DNA from: Alphaproteobacteria bacterium
GTDB taxonomy: Bacteria; Pseudomonadota; Alphaproteobacteria; Acetobacterales; Acetobacteraceae
Reading direction: 5' to 3'
Assembly: GCA_013298245.1 (NCBI GenBank)
Contig: JAAFHD010000018.1
Location: 1 to 19,104, forward strand
Length of the DNA: 19,104 nt
Shown: piece by piece, positions 13,963 to 19,104 of the stretch
Position numbering within the stretch: the stretch's first letter is position 1
Layout of the letters: each line of letters begins with the position of its first letter
Notes under the pieces: model-generated
The model's database searches: none
What the model saw: only the letters and a program-made list of their open reading frames with translations
Told to the model about the DNA's origin: nothing
Made by a program: the position numbers and the translations under genes

Positions 13963-14826
13963 CTATTCCGCTTCGCCGCCACCGAGCGCGTGGATGTAGA
14001 CGGCGAGCATCTTGATCACCGCGGGATCCAGCCGGCCGGACCAGGGCGGCATCACGCCGCCACGCCCCAGCGCGACCGACCGCATGATCGCCGCGCGGTC
14101 ACCGCCATAGAGCCAGATCGCGTCATTCAAGCGCGGCGCGCCGACATCGCGATTGCCCTCGCCACGATCGCCGTGACAGCTGGCGCAGTTGGTTTCGAAC
14201 AACGTCGCACCGCGTTCCGCGGCCGCCGTGTTGGTTGCGCGGCGCGTCAGTGACAGCACGAATTCCGTCACATCGCCGGCCTCGGCCGGCGTCAGCAGGC
14301 CATCGGCGACGAAGCGCGGCATCAGTGAATTGCGCGCATCCGGGTTCTCGTCGTTGCGGATGCCAGCGGCGATGGTCTCGTGGATCGCGGCCAGGCTGCC
14401 GCCCCAGATCCAGTCGTCATCCGCCAGGTTGGGAAAGCCGCCAGGCGCGCCCTGCCCGCCCGCACCATGGCAGCCGGTGCAGTTGGCGGCGAAGGCGGCG
14501 CGGCCGCCGGCCATGGCATGCGCGCGCATCGCGGGGTCGGCCATGATCTCGGGCAGCGTGGCCGCGTTGATGCGCGCCATGATGGGCGCATTGGCGGCGC
14601 GCGCGCGTTCCATCTCGGCGGGCAGCGCGCCGCGCGCGGTCCAGCCGGTGATGCCCGTGGCACCCCAGATCGGCAGTGCCGGATACAGCGCGACCCACAC
14701 CACGGCGAACACGATGGTCACGTAGAAGGTGTAGAGCCACCAGCGCGGCAGCGGCGTGTTGAGTTCCTTCAGGCCATCCCATTCATGGCCTGTGGTGGCG
14801 GTGCCGGTGACGGCGTCCTTTTCCAT
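13963..14826 (-). CDS. ccoP: cbb3-type cytochrome c oxidase subunit III (dihaem cytochrome c)
   Basis: This encodes 287 residues. The conserved N-terminus HEWDGLKELNTPLPRWW is followed by one membrane helix (about 31-50) and two periplasmic cytochrome c domains, CTGCH (116-120) and CASCH (214-218). Likely Met ligands are M169 (SLMPRF) and M259 (GVMPPW). CcoP receives electrons from soluble or anchored cytochromes c and passes them to CcoO. Two ATG codons are adjacent (14829 and 14826); AAGGA spacing favours the second. The family-conserved region starts well after both. Eleven bases separate it from ccoQ. Confidence 0.96.
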   Translation of the reverse strand: MEKDAVTGTATTGHEWDGLKELNTPLPRWWLYTFYVTIVFAVVWVALYPALPIWGATGITGWTARGALPAEMERARAANAPIMARINAATLPEIMADPAMRAHAMAGGRAAFAANCTGCHGAGGQGAPGGFPNLADDDWIWGGSLAAIHETIAAGIRNDENPDARNSLMPRFVADGLLTPAEAGDVTEFVLSLTRRATNTAAAERGATLFETNCASCHGDRGEGNRDVGAPRLNDAIWLYGGDRAAIMRSVALGRGGVMPPWSGRLDPAVIKMLAVYIHALGGGEAE

Positions 14827-14837
14827 CATCCTGTCCT

Positions 14838-14993
14838 TCACATGTCGTCGCGGAGCGGCAGCTGCGCCATGCGTGCGTGCGCGGCGCGGCGCGAAGGCCG
14901 CATCACCAGCACCAGCATCACCAGGAACATCAGCAGGAACCACACAACCCAGAGCGTCTTGAAGACGGGGTAGAGGGCGATCAGCGTATCCAT
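14838..14993 (-). CDS. ccoQ: cbb3-type oxidase small subunit CcoQ
   Basis: This encodes 51 residues: a single membrane helix (WVVWFLLMFLVMLVLVM, about 15-31) and then RPSRRAAHARMAQLPLRDD. Size, topology and position between ccoO and ccoP match CcoQ/FixQ, which stabilises the complex. AGGGGG lies about 6 bases before the ATG, next to the ccoO stop. Confidence 0.93.
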   Translation of the reverse strand: MDTLIALYPVFKTLWVVWFLLMFLVMLVLVMRPSRRAAHARMAQLPLRDDM

Positions 14994-15002
14994 CACGGCC
15001 CC

Positions 15003-15755
15003 CTATTGCTGCCGAAGTTCGGCGGGGGTGACGGCGCGGAAATCGACCAGCGTGCCGAGCATCTGCAGATACGCGATCAGCGCGTCCATTTCCGTGATGC
15101 TGCGCGGGTCGCCATCGAAGGCGCCTTGGCGGGCGCGGGCATAGCGGCCCTGCATGGCAGTGGCGTCGTTCGCGGGGCGCGCCTGCGCTTCCAGATCGGC
15201 GCGCGCATTCGCCACCATCTCGGCCGTATAGGGCACGCCCAGGCGCCGCAGCGTGGCCAGGCGGTCACTGATGTCGGAGTAATCGAGCGGACGATCCAGG
15301 AATGCATAGGGCGGCATCACGCTTTCCGGCACCAGCAGGCGCGGGTGGCGCAGATGCGCCGCATGCCAGTCATCCGAATAACGGCCGCCGACACGCGCCA
15401 GGTCAGGCCCGGTGCGCTTCGATCCCCATTGGAAGGGGCGGTCATACATGCTCTCCGCGGCCAGGCTGTAGTGGCCGTAGCGTTCCGCCTCATCGCGGAA
15501 GGGGCGCACCATCTGGCTGTGGCAGGTGTAGCAGCCCTCGCGCACATAGATCTCGCGGCCGGCGAGTTCCAGCGGCGTGTAGGGGCGCACGCCGCCCACG
15601 CGTTCGATGGTGGTCTCCACGGCAAACAGCGGCACCACCTGCACCAGCCCGCCGATCGAGATGGTGATGACGGTCAGCACCGCCATCAGCACCACGTTGC
15701 GTTCAATGACCCCATGGTCACGGAGGAAACGGAACATCCTGGTCATCCCTCTCAT
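15003..15755 (-). CDS. ccoO: cbb3-type cytochrome c oxidase subunit II (monohaem cytochrome c)
   Basis: This encodes 250 residues. An N-terminal anchor (about 22-44) is followed by the diagnostic [20 protein letters not shown], haem site CYTCH (75-79), [30 protein letters not shown] and a likely Met ligand M147 (VMPPYAFL). CcoO carries electrons from CcoP to the CcoN active site. The first ATG (15755) overlaps the ccoN stop (ATGA). In-frame ATGs at 15746 and 15737 are alternatives, and GAGAGGG favours the last of these on spacing, so the true start is uncertain by up to six codons. Confidence 0.96.
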   Translation of the reverse strand: MRGMTRMFRFLRDHGVIERNVVLMAVLTVITISIGGLVQVVPLFAVETTIERVGGVRPYTPLELAGREIYVREGCYTCHSQMVRPFRDEAERYGHYSLAAESMYDRPFQWGSKRTGPDLARVGGRYSDDWHAAHLRHPRLLVPESVMPPYAFLDRPLDYSDISDRLATLRRLGVPYTAEMVANARADLEAQARPANDATAMQGRYARARQGAFDGDPRSITEMDALIAYLQMLGTLVDFRAVTPAELRQQ

Positions 15756-17215
15756 TCAGCCGCGACGGTGCGGGCGGGGATGGCGGATGCGCGCGCGGGT
15801 TCGACCTCGCCGCGGATGGTCCGCCACATGTTGTAGGCCATGATCAGCGCGCCCGAGAGGTACATGATGCCCCCCAGCGCGCGGATGACGTAGTAGGGGT
15901 GCATCGCCGCGACGGTTTCGACGAAGCTGAATTGCAGGAAGCCGAACTCGTCGGTCGCGCGCCACATCAGGCCCTGCATGATGCCCGACACCCACATCGC
16001 GGTGATGTAGAGAACGATGCCAAGTGTGGCGATCCAGAAGTGCCAGGAGATCAGCCGCGTGGAGTACATCGCGGGCCGGTTCCACAGCCGCGGCACCAGG
16101 AAATACACCGCGCCGAAGGTGATGAAGCCGACCCATCCCATGGCACCCGAATGCACATGGCCGATGGTCCAGTCGGTGTAGTGCGACAGCGCGTTCACCG
16201 CCTTGATGGACATGACCGGGCCTTCGAAGGTGGACATGCCATAGAAGCCGACAGCCGCGACCGAAAAGCGCAGCGCGGGGTCGGTGCGCAGCTTGTCCCA
16301 CGCGCCCGAGAGCGTCATCAGCCCGTTGATCATGCCGCCCCAGGACGGCATCCAGAGCATGATGGAAAACACCATCCCCAGCGTCTGCGCCCAGTCGGGC
16401 AGCGCGGTGTAGTGCAGGTGGTGCGGACCCGCCCAGATATAGAGGAAGATCAGCGCCCAGAAGTGCACGATCGACAGCCGATACGAATAGACCGGCCGAT
16501 CCGCCTGCTTCGGGATGAGGTAGTACATGATGCCGAGGAAGCCCGCGGTCAGGAAGAAACCCACCGCGTTATGGCCGTACCACCACTGGATCATCGCATC
16601 CTGCACGCCGGATGCGACACCGTAGGAACGGGAGTGACCGAAGCTGACCGGCAGCGCCAGGTTGTTGCCGATATGCAGGATGGCCACGGTGATGATGAAG
16701 GCCAGGAAGAACCAGTTGGCGACGTAGATGTGTGGCTCTTCGCGCTTCACCAGCGTGCCGCCGAAGGCGACCAGGTAGAGCACCCAGACCAGTGTCAGCC
16801 ACAGGTCCACATACCATTCGGGCTCCGCGTATTCCTTGCCCTGCGTGACGCCGAGCACATAGCCCAACGCCGCCATCACGATGAAGAACTGATAGCCCCA
16901 GAACAGGAACCAGGCCATGTCATCGCCGCCGAACAGCCGCGCGCGGCAGGTGCGCTGCACGATGTAGAGGCTGGTGGTCAGCAGCGCATTGCCGCCGAAG
17001 GCGAAGATGACGGCACTGGTGTGCACCGGGCGCAGCCGGCCGAAGGTGGTCCATTCCAGATCGAGGTTCAGCAGCGGGAAGGCCAGTTGCAGCGCGATCA
17101 CCACGCCCATCAGGAAACCCACGCAGCCCCAGAACATGGTGGCGATGGTGAAGGCGCGGATCGCGTCCTCCACATAGGTGGGCGGTGGCTGCGCCGTGGC
17201 GCTGTCGATGGCCAT
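15752..17215 (-). CDS. ccoN: cbb3-type cytochrome c oxidase subunit I (catalytic)
   Basis: This encodes 487 residues with about twelve membrane helices. It reduces O2 to water at a haem b3-CuB centre with high O2 affinity and pumps protons. Visible ligands are H65 (low-spin haem b, PVHTSAVIF); CuB ligands H215 ([11 protein letters not shown]) and H265/H266 (AGPHHLHY), with the cross-linked tyrosine equivalent Y259; and H353/H355 ([11 protein letters not shown]) for haems b3 and b. E331 in FEGPVMS is the conserved glutamate. All key residues are present, so the enzyme should be active. The ATG at 17215 has GAGGAAG about 7 bases upstream. First gene of the operon; a perfect FNR box is centred 63 bases upstream of the start. 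Confidence 0.98.
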   Translation of the reverse strand: MAIDSATAQPPPTYVEDAIRAFTIATMFWGCVGFLMGVVIALQLAFPLLNLDLEWTTFGRLRPVHTSAVIFAFGGNALLTTSLYIVQRTCRARLFGGDDMAWFLFWGYQFFIVMAALGYVLGVTQGKEYAEPEWYVDLWLTLVWVLYLVAFGGTLVKREEPHIYVANWFFLAFIITVAILHIGNNLALPVSFGHSRSYGVASGVQDAMIQWWYGHNAVGFFLTAGFLGIMYYLIPKQADRPVYSYRLSIVHFWALIFLYIWAGPHHLHYTALPDWAQTLGMVFSIMLWMPSWGGMINGLMTLSGAWDKLRTDPALRFSVAAVGFYGMSTFEGPVMSIKAVNALSHYTDWTIGHVHSGAMGWVGFITFGAVYFLVPRLWNRPAMYSTRLISWHFWIATLGIVLYITAMWVSGIMQGLMWRATDEFGFLQFSFVETVAAMHPYYVIRALGGIMYLSGALIMAYNMWRTIRGEVEPARASAIPARTVAAE

Positions 17216-17271
17216 GCTGTCTTCCTCAATCCAACTGGCGCGGATTTGGCCTGGGTCATGCGGGGCGCGCT

Positions 17272-17285
17272 TTGATCCGGATCAA
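17272..17285. promoter_or_regulatory. Perfect FNR box between ccoN and the divergent membrane gene
   Basis: TTGATCCGGATCAA is an exact match to the FNR/FixK consensus TTGAT-N4-ATCAA and is fully palindromic. It is centred at 17278.5. A class II activator site puts the -10 about 30 bases away. CCAAAT (17249-17244, minus) lies there for ccoN and AATTGT (17308-17313, plus) for the divergent gene; each matches the -10 consensus at only three of six positions. The site could thus serve both directions. The FNR-like protein is encoded at 8580-9308. Confidence 0.9.
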
Positions 17286-17334
17286 GGCGGCGACGAATGG
17301 GGTGCGGAATTGTCGCGGCCAGGAGGAACCCGGC

Positions 17335-18102
17335 ATGATCCAGGCGAGCAGCAGCGCGAAGACGGGCGCCGTGCCGGTGGACCGGCCGTGGCAATGGCTG
17401 GCGGCCGGCTGGCGCGATTTATGGGCGGCACCGCATGTGGGGTTTTCCATCGGCGCGGCGTTGACCGCGGCGGGTTGGATGATGGGCGCGATCCTGCTGC
17501 ATCTGGATCGGCCATGGATGATCCTGCCTTTAAGCGCTGGCTTCTTTCTGGTGGCGCCGCTGCTGGCTGCGGGGCTTTACGAAACCAGCCGGCGCCGGGA
17601 AGCGGGCGAGGAAATTTCCCTGACGGTGGCGCTGCGCGAAGGCTTCGGGCGCAACGCATCGCAACTGGGTTTGATGGGTGTGGCGCTGCTGTTGCTGCAC
17701 CTGTTCTGGGTGCGCGTGGCGGGGCTGATCTTCCTGCTGTTCTTCGGCATGGGCGGGGGGATGTCGATGGAGGCGCTGCCGCTGGCCATGCTGCGTTCAG
17801 AACAATTCCTGCCCTTCCTGATCGTCGGCACGCTGGCGGGTGCTGCGCTGGCGGCGGCGGCCTTCATCATCACCGCGTTTTCCATCCCGATGCTGGTGGA
17901 CAAGCCGGAACTGAGCGTGATCGAGGCGATCATCCGATCGGGCCAGGCGGTGCTGGCGAACCCGGCTGCATCGGTGTTCTGGGCGGCGTTGATCGTGGTG
18001 TTGACGGGGCTGTCGCTGCTGCCGTTTTTCCTGGGGTTGGCGCTGGTGTGGCCGTTGATCGGGCATGCCACCTGGCATGCGTATAGGGATTTGATTCGCT
18101 AG
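17335..18102 (+). CDS. DUF2189-like integral membrane protein
   Basis: This encodes 255 residues with about six hydrophobic helices (near 33-54, 60-82, 111-138, 160-185, 210-230 and 231-245). The N-terminal WQWLAAGWRDLWAAPHVGFSIG, then GFFLVAPLLAAGLYETSRRREAGE, resemble the DUF2189 family of uncharacterised membrane proteins. Function is unknown. AGGAGG ends 8 bases before the ATG, which fixes the start. It diverges from ccoN across 119 bases that hold a perfect FNR box, so it is probably induced at low oxygen alongside the oxidase. Its TAG stop shares the tetranucleotide CTAG with the stop of the convergent tctC-type gene. Confidence 0.85.
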   Translation: MIQASSSAKTGAVPVDRPWQWLAAGWRDLWAAPHVGFSIGAALTAAGWMMGAILLHLDRPWMILPLSAGFFLVAPLLAAGLYETSRRREAGEEISLTVALREGFGRNASQLGLMGVALLLLHLFWVRVAGLIFLLFFGMGGGMSMEALPLAMLRSEQFLPFLIVGTLAGAALAAAAFIITAFSIPMLVDKPELSVIEAIIRSGQAVLANPAASVFWAALIVVLTGLSLLPFFLGLALVWPLIGHATWHAYRDLIR

Positions 18103-19049
18103 TTCTGCGCGGCGCCGGTTTCGCGCACGAGTGGCGCCCATTTCGCCTGTTCGGACCGGATGAAATCGACGGTCTGTTCGGCCGAAAGCGGCGCGGCCAG
18201 CGCGCCGTTGCGCGCGAATTCGGAAACGACGCGCGGGTCACGCAACGCGGTGGCGGCGGCCTGGGTGATGGTATCGCGCAGTGACGCGGGCAGCGTGGCG
18301 GGTGCGGCCAGGCTGTACCAATTATCCGAATTCACGCGCGGCAGGCCGAGTTCGGCGGTGGTGGGTATCGGCGGCAAGGCGGGCGTGCGCGCGCTGGTGG
18401 TCAGCGCGATCAGGCGCAGCGCGCCGGCATCCACCTGGCCACGCAGCGCCGGCAGATCGGCGATGACGAAATCCACCCGCCGTCCGATCAGGTCGGTCAG
18501 GGCCGGCGCGATGCCGCGATAGGGGACGTGGGTGGCTTCGAAGCCGGCCTCGCGCGCCAGCATCGCCGCGCCCAGATGTGTGGTGCTGCCAACGCCTGCC
18601 GAGCCATAGGTGCCGCCGCCAGGCCGCGCGCGCATCGTAGCCACCAGCGACGCGACATCGGTGATGCCGCTGGCCGGGTGCACCGCGATCGCCTGCACCA
18701 CGCGCGCGACCAAAGTGATGTGCGCCAGGTCGCGCAGCACATCGATCGGCATGGGGCCCAGGAAGGGCACGACCGACAATCCGCCAGCACCGGCCAGCAC
18801 CAGCGTATGGCCATCGGGTGCGGCGCGTGCGGCGGCTTCCAGCGCGGTGCCGCCGCCAGCACCGGGGCGCGGTTCCACCACCACCGTGCCGCCCAGCGCC
18901 TGGCCGAAACTGTCGGCAAAGATGCGCCCCAGCAGGTCCGCCGGGCCGCCGGCGGCGAAGGGGATCAGCATGCGAACAGGACGGTCAGGGAAGCGCTGTG
19001 CGAAGGCCGGCATGGCCAGCGCGGATAGCAGCAGGGCGCGGCGTTGCAT
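18099..19049 (-). CDS. Tripartite tricarboxylate transporter substrate-binding protein (TctC/Bug family)
   Basis: This encodes 316 residues. A signal peptide (MQRRALLLSALAMPAFA) precedes FPDRPVRMLIPFAAGGPADLLGR, PRPGAGGG, APDGHTLVLAG, GSAGVGSTTHLG and THVPYRGIAPALTDLIGR, all typical of TctC/Bug periplasmic receptors. It is full length. The protein should bind a small organic acid in the periplasm; the ligand is unknown. No tctA/tctB carrier gene is in the window. It shares the MQRRALL start and the overall layout with the receptor at 2423-3370 but differs widely elsewhere, so the two are separate paralogues. GGAGG lies 9 bases before the ATG. The remaining 55 bases to the window edge show no clear promoter. 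Confidence 0.94.
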   Translation of the reverse strand: MQRRALLLSALAMPAFAQRFPDRPVRMLIPFAAGGPADLLGRIFADSFGQALGGTVVVEPRPGAGGGTALEAAARAAPDGHTLVLAGAGGLSVVPFLGPMPIDVLRDLAHITLVARVVQAIAVHPASGITDVASLVATMRARPGGGTYGSAGVGSTTHLGAAMLAREAGFEATHVPYRGIAPALTDLIGRRVDFVIADLPALRGQVDAGALRLIALTTSARTPALPPIPTTAELGLPRVNSDNWYSLAAPATLPASLRDTITQAAATALRDPRVVSEFARNGALAAPLSAEQTVDFIRSEQAKWAPLVRETGAAQN

Positions 19050-19104
19050 GGGCGATATCCTCCGTGATTGCGTGCAGGCTATGGAGAATGGTTGACTGCA
19101 TCAA

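Noticed and set aside
15899..17275. 458-codon open frame opposite ccoN
   Set aside because: It is the antisense shadow of a highly conserved gene and contains no recognisable domain or ribosome site.
19092..19104. TTGACTGCATCAA at the right edge
   Set aside because: It resembles an FNR box but has the wrong spacing (13 rather than 14 bases) and an altered half-site; the window ends there.

Overview
The window reads as chromosomal DNA of a GC-rich alphaproteobacterium, most likely Acetobacteraceae (Roseomonas-like). This is an inference from the strong G/C third-position bias, two orphan TctC-type solute-binding proteins, the kdsB-pheA pair divergent from a membrane-anchored cytochrome c, and a complete cbb3 oxidase operon with an Fe-S type FNR regulator. 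No rRNA, tRNA, CRISPR array or insertion sequence was seen. There is no gene-free stretch longer than 300 bases.

Left part (1-2430). The 3' end of one gene and a complete second gene encode small glycine/aspartate/arginine-rich repeat proteins built on a TGxTDxDPxDGxGxGRG unit. Each is followed by a perfect palindrome that could form a terminator-like hairpin. Next on the same strand is a JmjC-like cupin oxygenase. It meets tail to tail a small secreted protein that ends a minus-strand operon.

Middle part (2011-8573). The minus-strand operon runs kdsB, pheA, an orphan tctC-type gene and the small secreted protein, with overlapping or nearly touching genes throughout. Divergent from kdsB is a CycM-like membrane-anchored cytochrome c. 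A four-helix membrane protein and a divergent TetR regulator share a short AT-rich promoter with an operator-like palindrome. The TetR gene is followed by a HisN-type histidinol phosphatase and an unrecognised membrane/coiled-coil protein.

Right part (8580-18102). The minus strand carries a full high-affinity cbb3 oxidase operon: ccoN-ccoO-ccoQ-ccoP (enzyme), ccoG-ccoH-ccoI-ccoS (assembly and copper delivery), an uncharacterised 60-residue membrane protein, and an FNR regulator with all four cluster cysteines. A perfect FNR box, TTGATCCGGATCAA, lies upstream of ccoN, between it and a divergent DUF2189-like membrane protein gene. The locus therefore looks like a self-contained micro-oxic respiration unit: oxygen sensor, target site, oxidase and assembly factors. 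The CycM-like cytochrome at 5063 is a possible electron carrier to a terminal oxidase.

Right edge (18099-19104). A second orphan TctC-type binding protein closes the window, sharing a CTAG stop tetranucleotide with the DUF2189 gene. Most convergent gene pairs here have almost no intergenic DNA. Assignments of the oxidase genes, kdsB, pheA, hisN, the TctC proteins and fnr are firm. Functions of the repeat proteins, the 60-residue protein, the 140- and 314-residue membrane proteins and the small secreted protein are unknown.
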